A stretch of DNA of 64,000 bases from Bryobacterales bacterium (GTDB lineage: Bacteria; Acidobacteriota; Terriglobia; Bryobacterales; Bryobacteraceae), in the NCBI GenBank assembly GCA_003170295.1, contig PNAJ01000114.1:1-64000 (forward strand), read 5' to 3'. Both the position numbers and the translations under genes were made by a program. The notes beneath the pieces are model-generated. The model worked only from the letters and a program-made list of their open reading frames with translations, was not told the DNA's origin and did no database searches. Shown here piece by piece: positions 42,841 through 52,143 of the stretch; within the stretch, counting starts at the first letter, position 1; each line of letters starts with the position of its first letter.

Positions 42841-42868
42841 TTGGGCTTGGGATTGCTTACGTTATACT
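42841..42868 (+). promoter_or_regulatory. promoter placing transcription start at the lytTR start codon
   Basis: TTGGGC (42841-42846), 16-nt spacer, TATACT (42863-42868). The expected start point (~42875) is within a few bases of the ATG at 42877, implying a leaderless or nearly leaderless mRNA. Confidence 0.5.
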
Positions 42869-42876
42869 AACATTTT

Positions 42877-43668
42877 ATGCTCAATCGCGCGACTGCCGCG
42901 GCCGTTTCCGTCGTGATCTCCGCGATTGTGGTGGACGATGAGAAACTTGCCTCCGACGAACTCGCCTATCAATTAAGAGAGTATCCCGACATCGAGATCG
43001 TGGCCACCGCAGCGAATGGACTCGAAGCGGTGCAGTTGATCGTGGATCTGGAGCCGGATCTTGTTTTTCTCGATGTGCAAATGCCCGGCCTGGACGGCAT
43101 GGGCGTGCTCCGCAAGCTGCGCGAGAAAGAAATCCCTCTGCCGTATTTCGTGATGGCGACGGCTTACGATCAGTACGCAGTCGAGGCGTTCAAGTGGGAA
43201 GCGCTCGACTATATCTTGAAGCCCGTCGAGAAAGAACGCCTTTCGCAGGCCATCGACCGGGCGCGCAAATGCGTCGCGGAGCGGCAGAAAATCGCCCACG
43301 CGGAACTGCCTCCGCCCAAGCCTTCGCTGCAGCGGACCAAGCTGCTGGTCAAAAACAATCAGCGCAATTTTATCGTCGATGCGCAGGATGTCGTGTATGC
43401 CACCATCGAGGATGGACTGATTACCGTCGTGGCCTCGAGTCTCGAGGGGCAGTCCAACTATCGCACCATCGAAGAACTGCAATCGAACCTGGATCCGGAA
43501 ATGTTCTGGCGCGTGCACCGGTCATTCCTGGTGAACATTCATCGAATCAAAGAGGTTATTCCGTGGTTCAAATCGAGCTTTCAACTGCGCATGGACGATA
43601 AGAAACAAACCGAGATCCCTGTCAGCCGGGTCCAAACGAAGCGTCTGCGCGCGCTGTTAAAACTGTGA
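42877..43668 (+). CDS. LytTR-family response regulator
   Basis: 263 residues from ATG 42877. Receiver domain: acidic pair VVDDEK (~19-22), phospho-acceptor D66 in VFLDVQMPGLDG, and the conserved lysine in YILKPVE. A short linker leads to a LytTR DNA-binding domain (~155-260; EDGLITVVASSLEG, FWRVHRSFLVNIHRIKEV, EIPVSRVQTKRLRALL). No histidine kinase is adjacent. It stands 30 nt before the radical SAM gene on the same strand and may control or be co-transcribed with the biosynthetic genes downstream. A GTG at 42913 is an alternative start with no ribosome binding site. Confidence 0.88.
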   Translation: MLNRATAAAVSVVISAIVVDDEKLASDELAYQLREYPDIEIVATAANGLEAVQLIVDLEPDLVFLDVQMPGLDGMGVLRKLREKEIPLPYFVMATAYDQYAVEAFKWEALDYILKPVEKERLSQAIDRARKCVAERQKIAHAELPPPKPSLQRTKLLVKNNQRNFIVDAQDVVYATIEDGLITVVASSLEGQSNYRTIEELQSNLDPEMFWRVHRSFLVNIHRIKEVIPWFKSSFQLRMDDKKQTEIPVSRVQTKRLRALLKL

Positions 43669-43698
43669 CCTTCCGCGTTCTGAAAGCGTCTAATAAAC

Positions 43699-45024
43699 AT
43701 GGCTCTCGATTCGAATCTGGTTCTTGACGAAGAAACAACGGTCGGGAACTACTTCGTCTCGAACTATCCTCCTTATTCGTTCTGGAGCGAGGCCAATGTA
43801 GCGGACGCGCATGCGGCGCTTAACCGTGCGCCGGCCCCGAATACGCCGCTTGGCGTATATCTCCACATCCCTTTCTGCCGCAAGCGCTGCACTTTTTGCT
43901 ATTTCAAAGTTTATACCGACAAAAATGCGTCCGAGATCGAAGGCTACATGGACGCCGCGATCAAAGAGCTGGAAATTTACTCGAAAAAGCCGTTCATCGG
44001 GGGCCGTAAGCCAAAATTTATTTATTTCGGCGGAGGCACTCCATCCTATATATCGTCGAAGCAGCTGGCTTCGACGGTCGACGCGATGAAGAGGGCGCTG
44101 CCTTGGGATGAAGTGGAGGAGGTCGCGTTCGAATGCGAGCCAGGGACGCTGACCGAAGGCAAACTCCGCACGATTAAGGATCAGGGCGTGACGCGGCTGA
44201 GCCTGGGGATCGAAAATTTCGACGATCATATTCTAGAGATTAACGGCCGCGCGCATCGCTCCAAGGAAGTCGCCCGATCCTACGATTTCGCACGTTCCAT
44301 CGGCTTCCCCCAGATCAACATCGATCTGATCGCCGGCATGATGGGGGAGACGGAGGCGAATTGGCAGGATTGCATCGGAAAAACCATCGCGATGCAACCC
44401 GACTCCGTCACCATCTACCAGATGGAAGTGCCTTACAACACTGGCATTTTTAAGGAAATGAAAATTCTGGGTCAAACCACCGCGCCGGTGGCCGATTGGA
44501 AAACCAAGCGCCACTGGGTGAAGGACGCGTTCGCCGCGCTGGAACAAGCTGGATACTCGGTCGCCAGCGCGTACACTGCCGTGAAAGACTCGTCGAAAGC
44601 AAAATTTCTTTATCGCGACCTGCTGTGGGCTGGAGCGGATCTGATCGGCGCGGGCGTCGCTTCGTTCTCGCACGTCGGGGGCACCCATTTTCAAAATCAG
44701 CACGACTGGGACCCGTACCTGGCAGCGATCAATCGCGGCGAGTTGCCGATTTATCGCGCGCTCACGCCAAATCCCGAAGAGCGCATGATCCGTGAGTTCG
44801 TTCTGCAAATGAAGCTCGGCCATGTGGAGAGCGCGTATTTCCAGCGCAAATTCGGCGTCGACGTCGAGAGACGTTTCCATGGCCCGCTTCAGAATCTGAA
44901 AGACCGCGGTCTGCTCGCGACGGACCACGGGATGCTGATCCTTAAGCGCGATGGGCTGCTCCAGGTCGACCGGCTGCTACACGACTTCTTCCTCCCACAG
45001 CACCGGACGGCCCGCTATGCCTGA
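43699..45024 (+). CDS. HemN/HemW-like radical SAM enzyme
   Basis: 441 residues. The [4Fe-4S] cluster motif CxxxCxxC is C60, C64 and C67 in PFCRKRCTFCYFK; FGGGTPSYIS and the ECEPGTLT, RLSLGIENFDD, INIDLIAGMMGET blocks follow the coproporphyrinogen dehydrogenase family, and a HemN_C-like domain ends the protein. The substrate segment YQMEVPYNTGIF departs from HemW and recalls class C radical SAM methylases and other secondary-metabolite HemN homologues. It would act on S-adenosylmethionine anaerobically. Context (chorismate-lyase-like, halogenase-like and ligase genes, each overlapping the next) argues against heme synthesis. Confidence 0.87.
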   Translation: MALDSNLVLDEETTVGNYFVSNYPPYSFWSEANVADAHAALNRAPAPNTPLGVYLHIPFCRKRCTFCYFKVYTDKNASEIEGYMDAAIKELEIYSKKPFIGGRKPKFIYFGGGTPSYISSKQLASTVDAMKRALPWDEVEEVAFECEPGTLTEGKLRTIKDQGVTRLSLGIENFDDHILEINGRAHRSKEVARSYDFARSIGFPQINIDLIAGMMGETEANWQDCIGKTIAMQPDSVTIYQMEVPYNTGIFKEMKILGQTTAPVADWKTKRHWVKDAFAALEQAGYSVASAYTAVKDSSKAKFLYRDLLWAGADLIGAGVASFSHVGGTHFQNQHDWDPYLAAINRGELPIYRALTPNPEERMIREFVLQMKLGHVESAYFQRKFGVDVERRFHGPLQNLKDRGLLATDHGMLILKRDGLLQVDRLLHDFFLPQHRTARYA

Positions 45025-45592
45025 ACTTATCGATACTCTAACCGCCGCTGTGTCCGACGTCGCCCTCCTTTATCCGCTCAACGAGTTTTACTCGCAGGCG
45101 GGTCTCTCGCTTCCCTTTGCCACGCGCATCAATGGTCGCGATATGCCGGAGCCTTATCGCCACCTGCTGGTTCACGATCGCGACATGACGCCGACGCTCG
45201 AAGCCGCTTATGATCGAAAGATGAATCTGCGCGTGCTGAAATACTCGCTCGTTGGCGAGGTCTTTTCGCGCCAGATCGTGCTGGTTCCGGAGGACAGCGA
45301 TTCCCCCGCGGTTTTTGGCGCGATCAAAATTTATCTGGACCAGTTCCCTGCCGCGGCGCGCGATCTTGTGTTGGAGCGCAAGCTGCCGCTGGGAACGATT
45401 CTCGAATCGCAAGCGATCAAGCATTTCAGCCGTCCCGACGCTTTTTTTGAAGTCGAGGCCGACGGGTCCATCTGCCAGGGCTTGCACATCACCGGCCCCG
45501 CGCGGCTCTATGGGCGGCGCAACATGCTGGGCAACAGCACGGGTCGAAAATTAGCGCAGGTTTTAGAAATCCTCCCGGAGAATTTTAGATGA
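45017..45592 (+). CDS. chorismate-lyase-like (UbiC/UTRA-fold) protein
   Basis: 191 residues from ATG 45017, 8 nt inside the radical SAM gene. The pattern LLVHDRDMTPTLEAAYDRKMNLRVLKYSL, then PLGTILESQAIKHFSR and a C-terminal GRRNMLGNSTGRKLAQVLEILPE follows chorismate-pyruvate lyases and related small hydroxybenzoate-forming enzymes. The UbiC family cleaves chorismate to 4-hydroxybenzoate plus pyruvate; related enzymes give 3-hydroxybenzoate. The assignment is by pattern only. If right, this gene supplies an aromatic acid to the ligase encoded two genes downstream. Confidence 0.65.
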   Translation: MPELIDTLTAAVSDVALLYPLNEFYSQAGLSLPFATRINGRDMPEPYRHLLVHDRDMTPTLEAAYDRKMNLRVLKYSLVGEVFSRQIVLVPEDSDSPAVFGAIKIYLDQFPAAARDLVLERKLPLGTILESQAIKHFSRPDAFFEVEADGSICQGLHITGPARLYGRRNMLGNSTGRKLAQVLEILPENFR

Positions 45593-46854
45593 ACTACGAT
45601 GCAATCGTGATCGGCGGCGGTCCCGCCGGATCCACGGCCGCGGCGACGCTGGCCCTCAAGGGACGCAAGGTTGTTCTGCTCGAAAAGGAGAAATTCCCGC
45701 GCTATCACATCGGCGAATCGCTGCTGCCCTACGGCTACTTCACCATGGAGCGGATCGGCGTGCTCGACAAAATGAAGAAGTCGGCGTTCACAAAAAAATA
45801 TAGCGTGCAATTCGTCAGCCCCGATGGCCGCGCCTCCGTCCCGTTCTACTTCCACACTCATTTGCAGCACGAAGCCGCGCAAACCTGGCAGGTACTTCGC
45901 AGCGAGTTCGACCAGTTGATGCTCGACAACGCCCGCGAAAAAGGCGTCGTGGTTCACGAAGAAACCACGGTTCGTGAAGGGATCTGGGAAAACGGCGCGG
46001 TGGTCGGCGTGAAAGCGGTTAGCAAGGATGGCTCGACAACCGAATTCCGCGCGCCCATCACGATTGATGCCACCGGTCGCGACGCATTTTTCATTTCTCG
46101 CAGCGGCTGGAAAATTCGCGATCCTTATTTAGACAAGATCGCCGTCTGGACCTATTACAAGGGCGCAAAGCGCGACTCCGGATATGACGAAGGCGCGACC
46201 ACCGTCGCTTATGTGCCCGAAAAAGGCTGGTTCTGGTACATTCCTCTCGCCGGCGATATCGTCAGCGTAGGGGTCGTTGCTGAAAAAACTTATCTATATA
46301 AAACCTCGAAGGACCTTAAGGAAATCTTCGATCAACAGGTCGAGCAGAACGTCTGGATCAAGGATCATCTCGCGGTGGGCGAACAAATCGGCCCCTATCG
46401 CGTGACGGGCGAGTATTCCTACCGCTCGCGCCATTGCGGAGCGCAGGGTCTGATCCTCACCGGCGACGCGTTTGCGTTTCTCGATCCGGTCTTTTCCTCC
46501 GGCGTGTTCCTCGCGCTGTACAGCGGCGAGATGGGAGCGAACTTCGCCGACGCCTGCCTCACCGATAACGACTTCTCAGCCTCGCGCTTCGTTAAATACG
46601 GAACCGAGCTCTGCAAGAGCATCGAATCGATGCGCGCCCTGGTCTACGCTTTCTACGATCACAACTTCAGCTTCCGCGAATATCTGAAGGAGTTCCCCAC
46701 GATGAAGGGCGACGTGACCGACTGCCTGATCGGCAATCTGCTGCACGATTTTCAACCGATGTACGACGGCATGTCGAAGCACGCCAAGCTCCCCGAACCC
46801 TTAAAACACGGCGCGCCATTACTCCAAGAAGAAACGGTTTCCGTTCAAGGGTGA
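45589..46854 (+). CDS. FAD-dependent halogenase-like oxidoreductase
   Basis: 421 residues, starting 4 nt inside the preceding gene. GGGPAGSTAAATLALKG (~9-25) binds FAD; FPRYHIGESLLPYG is the second family motif; GWFWYIPLAGD (~212) is the WxWxIP motif that marks flavin-dependent halogenases and blocks a monooxygenase reaction; ILTGDAFAFLDPVFSSG is the C-terminal FAD contact. This class halogenates phenols and pyrroles, usually on carrier-bound or free aromatic substrates. Other WxWxIP proteins are not halogenases, so the activity is open. A flavin reductase partner is not encoded nearby. Confidence 0.8.
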   Translation: MNYDAIVIGGGPAGSTAAATLALKGRKVVLLEKEKFPRYHIGESLLPYGYFTMERIGVLDKMKKSAFTKKYSVQFVSPDGRASVPFYFHTHLQHEAAQTWQVLRSEFDQLMLDNAREKGVVVHEETTVREGIWENGAVVGVKAVSKDGSTTEFRAPITIDATGRDAFFISRSGWKIRDPYLDKIAVWTYYKGAKRDSGYDEGATTVAYVPEKGWFWYIPLAGDIVSVGVVAEKTYLYKTSKDLKEIFDQQVEQNVWIKDHLAVGEQIGPYRVTGEYSYRSRHCGAQGLILTGDAFAFLDPVFSSGVFLALYSGEMGANFADACLTDNDFSASRFVKYGTELCKSIESMRALVYAFYDHNFSFREYLKEFPTMKGDVTDCLIGNLLHDFQPMYDGMSKHAKLPEPLKHGAPLLQEETVSVQG

Positions 46855-48002
46855 CCGCGAGAATCAAATCGCTTCTCGATACGATTCTTCCCGCGAATCG
46901 ATTCTACGCCCGCAAGCTCGCGAGCGGCGACGATTTTTTCACGACCAAACAAGAACTAATCGACGATCAAGCCGCGCATCCTCCGTACGGCACCAACCTG
47001 ACGTTCGCGCGCGATCGCTATACTCGGTTCTGCCAGACCAGCGGAACCTCGGGGCATCCGCTCCGCTGGCTCGATACGCCGGAGAGTTGGAATTGGATGC
47101 TCGGCAATTGGGACCGCGTTTATCAAGCCGCAGGCATCACCGCGAAAGATCACATCTTCTTCGCGTTCTCCTTCGGACCCTTCCTCGGATTCTGGACCGC
47201 CTTCGAATCTGCCACGCGCATGGGCGCGCTAGCGATTCCCGGCGGAGGAATGCGCACCGCCGTCCGCCTCCGGACGATTTTAGAGACTCGCGCGACGGTG
47301 CTCTGCTGCACGCCCACCTATGCCATCCGCCTCGCCGAAGCAGCCGCCGAAGAAAAAATCGACATCCAAGTCTCGAACATTCGCCGCATCATCGTAGCCG
47401 GTGAACCGGGTGGCAGCATCGCGTCGACGCGCGCTCATATCGAAAAGCTGTGGCCCGGCGCGCGCGTCGTCGATCATCACGGCATGACCGAAACCGGCCC
47501 CGTCAGCTACGGCTGCCAGGCGCGCCCCGGCGTTCTGCACATCATCGAATCTTCTTACATCGCCGAGGTCATCGACGGAGAACTGATCCTCACGAATCTT
47601 GGACGCATCGGCTCTCCGGTGATTCGCTACCGGACGGGCGATTTGGTCCGCGCCGTCAGCGGCCAGTGCGTCTGCGGCTCGATCGATGTTGCGCTCGAAG
47701 GAGGCATTCTCGGCCGCACCGACGATATGGTCGTCGTCCGCGGCGTCAACATTTACCCCACCGCGGTCGAAGAAGTTCTCCGCTCCGAAGGCGTCACCGA
47801 GTATCGAGTAGAAGTGCGAACCGATCGGTCCATGACGCAGCTACACATTCAAGTCGAGTCGGACCCCTCTGCAATTCATCGCCTGGAAGCCGCACTCACC
47901 AACGCGTTTGCGCTCCGCATCCCCGTAGAGAGCGTCGCCACCGGCACTCTGCCGCGTTTCGAAGCGAAGGCGAAGAGATGGGTTCGCTATGATCGGTCTT
48001 AA
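46851..48002 (+). CDS. PaaK-like AMP-forming acid ligase
   Basis: 383 residues, GTG start overlapping the halogenase-like gene by 4 nt. ATP-binding TSGTSGHPLRW (63-73), DHHGMTETGPVSYG, VIRYRTGDLVRA and GRTDDMVVVRGVNIYPTAVEE are the ANL-superfamily motifs in the phenylacetate-CoA-ligase order. It is shorter than PaaK (~430-440). The family adenylates a carboxylic acid and transfers it to CoA or another thiol. The gene neighbours suggest an aromatic acid as substrate. No acyl carrier protein gene is present. Confidence 0.85.
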   Translation: MTARIKSLLDTILPANRFYARKLASGDDFFTTKQELIDDQAAHPPYGTNLTFARDRYTRFCQTSGTSGHPLRWLDTPESWNWMLGNWDRVYQAAGITAKDHIFFAFSFGPFLGFWTAFESATRMGALAIPGGGMRTAVRLRTILETRATVLCCTPTYAIRLAEAAAEEKIDIQVSNIRRIIVAGEPGGSIASTRAHIEKLWPGARVVDHHGMTETGPVSYGCQARPGVLHIIESSYIAEVIDGELILTNLGRIGSPVIRYRTGDLVRAVSGQCVCGSIDVALEGGILGRTDDMVVVRGVNIYPTAVEEVLRSEGVTEYRVEVRTDRSMTQLHIQVESDPSAIHRLEAALTNAFALRIPVESVATGTLPRFEAKAKRWVRYDRS

Positions 48003-48700
48003 TGAATCGCGAGTATCATAAGTGGTACAGTCCGAGCCTCGGGCGCGACATGGAACTGCTCGTGTTCGGGCATGCCGGAATTCCCGTCATCGTGTTTCCC
48101 ACTTCGATGGGCCGTTTTTTCGACTACGAGAATCGCAACATGATCGGCGTCATCGGCGATCAGTACGAAAACGGCCAAATACAGGCCTTTTGCGTCGATT
48201 CCGTCGATGCCGAGAGCTGGTATAACAAGTCCGTCCATCCCGCGCTGCGCGCCGCGCGGCACGTGCAATACGACAACTATTTGGTCAACGAGTTGGTTCC
48301 GTTTGTCCATTCGCGCAACGCATCTTCTGAGTTAGCAGTCACCGGATGCAGCTTCGGCGGCTATCATTCCGTGAACTTCGCGCTCAAGCATCCGCAACTG
48401 GTGACGCAAACGCTCAGCATGGGCGGAGCCTTCGACATCCACCAGTTTCTCGACGGCTACTACGACGACAACTGCTACTACAACTGCCCTCCGGATTTTC
48501 TCCCCGATGTCAACGATCCAGCGATTGATCGTTTGAAGATCGTTCTCGCGGCGGGCGAGACCGATATCTGCCGCCCTGAAAATGAGCGCCTCTCCGGCAT
48601 CCTGTCGGCGAAGGGCATCCCGCACACGCTCGACATCTGGGGCGATGGCGCGGGACACGATTGGCCGTGGTGGCAGGAGATGGTCGAAAAATATCTCTAG
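48002..48700 (+). CDS. alpha/beta-hydrolase (esterase D-like)
   Basis: 232 residues; the ATG uses the last base of the ligase stop codon (TAATG). Nucleophile elbow GCSFGGYH (S117), acidic residue in GETDICRP (~184) and His in GAGHDWPWW (~220) give a complete triad. There is no signal peptide, so it is cytosolic. It resembles the esterase family that includes putative esterases and acyl transfer hydrolases. In this operon it could release or transfer the acyl group made by the ligase. Genes to its left are in one tightly packed run; a 385-nt gap follows. Confidence 0.85.
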   Translation: MNREYHKWYSPSLGRDMELLVFGHAGIPVIVFPTSMGRFFDYENRNMIGVIGDQYENGQIQAFCVDSVDAESWYNKSVHPALRAARHVQYDNYLVNELVPFVHSRNASSELAVTGCSFGGYHSVNFALKHPQLVTQTLSMGGAFDIHQFLDGYYDDNCYYNCPPDFLPDVNDPAIDRLKIVLAAGETDICRPENERLSGILSAKGIPHTLDIWGDGAGHDWPWWQEMVEKYL

Positions 48701-49085
48701 CCGCGCGAATTTAGCGCCGGAAACGCGACCGTTAGACGCCAGTTTAACGCTAAATAACGCTGGGAGCTAAAAAGGCACTCCGGTGCGCGAGTCCAAGAAA
48801 ACACATCACTTTACTCCAATCCGCGAAAACTTCCTCGCGTTAGATTCGCGTTATTTTAACGCGAGGCGAGGACAAGCCCGGGGCCCGTCCTACTTGACTC
48901 AGGATAGATGGGGTAGTGGAGGGCGACGGTGCTTGAAGAGCTTATCGTTTTGATTTGATGATTGGTTAGCGACGCGATATTTCGGCTACTGTTTCCATGG
49001 CCGTTTCTCCGTCGATTTAGCGAACCGCATGCTTTGCGTGGCAGCTCCGCTTCAGGATGTGTGTCTGCGATACCATGCGAACAGC
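48701..49085. other. 385-nt intergenic region with hairpin
   Basis: No gene. A 10-bp inverted repeat CCTCGCGTTA...TAACGCGAGG (48833-48842/48857-48866) could end the upstream transcript, though no U-run follows. Sequence downstream of it may hold the promoter of the ATP-grasp operon; no clear -35/-10 pair was found. Confidence 0.5.
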
Positions 49086-50012
49086 ATGGGAAAAATCGGC
49101 GTCATCTACGGAATGGAAAACACGTTCCCCCCCGCATTGGTCGACCGCATCAATGCAATGCGAGTCGAAGGCGTCGAGGCCGAACACATCCACATCGGCG
49201 GCATAAAAATGGCCGAGCCCTCCGGCTACCGCGTCATCGTGGACCGCATCTCTCACGACATCGCCTTCTATCGAGCTTATCTCAAAAACGCCGCGCTCAA
49301 CGGCGCCACGATCATCAATAATCCATTCTGGTGGGGCGCGGACGACAAATTCTTCAACTACGCGCTGGCCTCGAAAATAGGCGTTGCCGTTCCCCGCACG
49401 GTGCTCCTGCCGCACAAAGCGCATCCGCCCGGAACCACGGCGCAATCCATGCGTAATCTGATCTACCCGTTGAACTGGGAAGAAATTTTTGAGTACATCG
49501 GCTTCCCGGCGTTCCTGAAACCCTTCAGCGGAGGCGGCTGGAAAAGCGTCTATAAGGTCGACACGCCCGCCGAGCTCTTCTCCGCCTACGACGAAACCGG
49601 CGACCTCTGCATGACCCTGCAGAAGGCCGTTAACTTCACCGATTATTTCCGCTGCTACGTGGTCGGCCAGCAAAAGGTTCACATCATGCAATACGATCCG
49701 CGCCGTCCGCACGCGCATCGCTATGTGCTGGACGCGCCGCCGATCGATCCCGCACTGTACCGGCGGCTCGAAGATGATTGCCTGAAATTATGCCGCGCTC
49801 TCGGCTACGATCTCAACACCGTCGAGTTCGCGGTGGAAGACGGCGTTCCGTATGCGATCGATTTTCTAAATCCCGCCCCCGACGCCGAGCTGCAATCCGT
49901 CGGCAAAAAGAACTTCGATTGGATTGTCGATGCCGTCGCGGAATACGCGGTAGAGCAGGCTCTAGCAGAGCCTGTACAGGTGACCATGCGGTGGGCGAGC
50001 TTCCTGTCATGA
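49086..50012 (+). CDS. ATP-grasp ligase (RimK-like)
   Basis: 308 residues from ATG 49086 (GKIGVIYGMENTFPPALVDR). ATP-grasp pattern: FPAFLKPFSGGGWKSVYKV with the ATP-binding lysine, AVNFTDYFRCYVVG, and the Mg-binding segment NTVEFAVEDGVPYAIDFLNP. The family joins a carboxylate to an amine or thiol through an acyl-phosphate. Its stop overlaps the GCS2 start as ATGA, so the two ligases are made together. The amino-acid substrates are not inferable. Confidence 0.85.
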   Translation: MGKIGVIYGMENTFPPALVDRINAMRVEGVEAEHIHIGGIKMAEPSGYRVIVDRISHDIAFYRAYLKNAALNGATIINNPFWWGADDKFFNYALASKIGVAVPRTVLLPHKAHPPGTTAQSMRNLIYPLNWEEIFEYIGFPAFLKPFSGGGWKSVYKVDTPAELFSAYDETGDLCMTLQKAVNFTDYFRCYVVGQQKVHIMQYDPRRPHAHRYVLDAPPIDPALYRRLEDDCLKLCRALGYDLNTVEFAVEDGVPYAIDFLNPAPDAELQSVGKKNFDWIVDAVAEYAVEQALAEPVQVTMRWASFLS

Positions 50013-51139
50013 CCCGGCCCAGCTTCACCATCGGCATCGAAGAGGAGTATCAGACCATTGACCCGGTGACGCGCGACTTGCGCTCGCACATCGACGCCGA
50101 AATCATCGCCAAGGGCAAGATGCAGCTTAAGGAAGCGGTGAAAGCCGAGATGCATCAAAGCGTCGTCGAGGTTGGCACCGGCATCTGCGAGAACATTCAG
50201 GACGCGCGCGAGGAAGTCCGCCAGCTTCGCGGCGCCATCATCACGCTAACTCGCGAAAATGGATTGCGCCTCGCGGCCTCCGGCACGCATCCGTTTGCCG
50301 ACTGGCGGAAACAGGAGATCTATCCCGACGAGCGCTACTACACCATCGTCGAGGATATGAAAACCGTCGCGCGCGGCAATCTCATTTTTGGTTTGCATGT
50401 GCATATCGGTGTGGAGGATCGCGAAACCGCGATTCATCTGATGAACGCGGCACGGTACTTCGTTCCGCATATGCTGGCGCTGTCGGCCAATTCGCCGTTC
50501 TGGCTCGGCATGGACATGGGACTGAAATCATATCGCTGCAAAGTGTTCGATAAATTTCCGCGCACGAACATTCCCGATTATTTTCCAAGTTGGGGCGAGT
50601 ATCAGAGCTTCGTCGATCTTCTCGTCCAGACGCACTGCATCGACAACGCGAAGAAAATCTGGTGGGATATCCGCCCGCATCCGACATTCCCGACGCTCGA
50701 ATTTCGCTGCTGCGATATTCCCATGCGCCTCGATGAAACGATCGCGCTTGCCGCGTTGATCCAGGCGACCGTGGCAAAATTATATAAGCTCCACGAAGCG
50801 AATCAGGGCTTTCGTCTCTATCGCCGCGCGCTAATCATGGAAAACAAGTGGCGTGCCGCGCGCTATGGGCTCGATGGCAAGCTGATCGATTTCGGCCGCC
50901 GCATCGAAGTCCCCATGCGCGATCTGGTCGATGAATATCTTGCCTTTGTCGACGATGTTCTCGATGAACTCGGATCGCGCGAAGCGATTGGCGGCATTCG
51001 CAAAATCGTGGAAAACGGAAATGGCGCGGACCGTCAACTCCGCGTCTTCAAGGAAACAGGAGATTTGACGAAAGTGGTGGATTACATTATTGACGAGACC
51101 GAATCGTCGGTATTCGCGGATGCGGGGGCTGCACGTTGA
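50009..51139 (+). CDS. GCS2-family carboxylate-amine ligase (YbdK-like)
   Basis: 376 residues from ATG 50009. SFTIGIEEEYQTID at the start, QSVVEVGTGICENI, ASGTHPFADW, LHVHIGVEDRETAIHLMN and EFRCCDIPMRLDET are the glutamate-cysteine-ligase-2 motifs, with the clustered acidic and His metal ligands. YbdK-type enzymes make gamma-glutamyl or similar amide bonds with ATP, weakly with cysteine in the case of E. coli YbdK. Its 5' end overlaps the ATP-grasp gene by 4 nt and its 3' end the aminopeptidase gene by 4 nt. Confidence 0.92.
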   Translation: MTRPSFTIGIEEEYQTIDPVTRDLRSHIDAEIIAKGKMQLKEAVKAEMHQSVVEVGTGICENIQDAREEVRQLRGAIITLTRENGLRLAASGTHPFADWRKQEIYPDERYYTIVEDMKTVARGNLIFGLHVHIGVEDRETAIHLMNAARYFVPHMLALSANSPFWLGMDMGLKSYRCKVFDKFPRTNIPDYFPSWGEYQSFVDLLVQTHCIDNAKKIWWDIRPHPTFPTLEFRCCDIPMRLDETIALAALIQATVAKLYKLHEANQGFRLYRRALIMENKWRAARYGLDGKLIDFGRRIEVPMRDLVDEYLAFVDDVLDELGSREAIGGIRKIVENGNGADRQLRVFKETGDLTKVVDYIIDETESSVFADAGAAR

Positions 51140-52143
51140 TTAAGATTCCCTTCGATCCAGAATTTTCGCAAGGCGCGCACAACGCGGTACATGTCTGCCT
51201 TCGCATTCAGCCCCAGGAAAAGGTCACGCTAATCACCGATCACGCGTGTCTCGAAATCGCGGCCAGCATCGCCGCGGAGCTCGACCAGCTCGGGTCGCCG
51301 TATGAGACGTTCGTACTCGAAGACCTCGCGCCGAGGCCGTTGACCGACATGCCTCGTCCCATTCTCGACGACATGGAGACCAGCCAGGTGAGTATTTTCG
51401 CGGTCGTCGCGCAGAAGAACGAACTACGCACGCGCATGCAGATGACCGAAGTGGTCAATCGCCGCAAGATACGGCATGCGCACATGGTCAATATCGAACG
51501 CCGCATTATGCTGGAAGGGATGCGCGCCGATTTCAAAAAGGTAGACGCGCTCAGCGTGAAAGTCTGGGAGATCGCCACGGCATCGCACCAAGTGTGCGCC
51601 CGCACGGAGGCAGGCACGGATATCGTGGCCGATTTAAATCCGAATTACAAGTGGCTCAAAACCAGCGGCATTATTAGCCCAAATAAGTGGGGCAATCTTC
51701 CGGGCGGCGAAGTGTTCACGACTCCCGGCGAGGTAAACGGCACGTTCGTTATCGACGGTGTCGTGGGCGATTATCTCTGCGCCAAGTACGGCGATCTGTG
51801 TGAGACCCCGCTGACGATTCATGTCGAGAAGAATCGCCTCAAGGAAGCAACCAGCGCGAATCGCGAATTGCAGGACGAGTTCTGGCGGTACACGCACACC
51901 GACGAAAATAGCGACCGCGTGGGCGAGTTCGCCATCGGCACGAATATCGGCCTGCATGGCGTGATTGGAAATATTTTGCAGGATGAAAAAATTCCCGGCG
52001 TGCACATCGCTTTTGGAAATCCCTACGGCGCGCACACCGGCGCCGATTGGGATTGCTCCACCCATATTGACGTTGTGGGCACGAGGTTCGACATCTGGGC
52101 GGACGACCGTCAAATCATGCGGGCGGGCGAGTTTTTGATTTAG
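51136..52143 (+). CDS. M29-family aminopeptidase-like metalloenzyme
   Basis: 335 residues from a TTG at 51136, overlapping the previous stop (TTGA). C-terminal half: GEVFTTPGEVNGTFVIDG, then GEFAIGTNIGLHG and NILQDEKIPGVHIAFGNPYG...DWDCSTHIDVV, which matches the dinuclear metal site of aminopeptidase T (conserved Glu, His, Tyr, Asp positions). Enzymes of this clan remove N-terminal residues. In a ligase operon it could trim a peptide or act as a transferase. It is shorter than classical M29 enzymes (~410). Confidence 0.82.
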   Translation: MIKIPFDPEFSQGAHNAVHVCLRIQPQEKVTLITDHACLEIAASIAAELDQLGSPYETFVLEDLAPRPLTDMPRPILDDMETSQVSIFAVVAQKNELRTRMQMTEVVNRRKIRHAHMVNIERRIMLEGMRADFKKVDALSVKVWEIATASHQVCARTEAGTDIVADLNPNYKWLKTSGIISPNKWGNLPGGEVFTTPGEVNGTFVIDGVVGDYLCAKYGDLCETPLTIHVEKNRLKEATSANRELQDEFWRYTHTDENSDRVGEFAIGTNIGLHGVIGNILQDEKIPGVHIAFGNPYGAHTGADWDCSTHIDVVGTRFDIWADDRQIMRAGEFLI

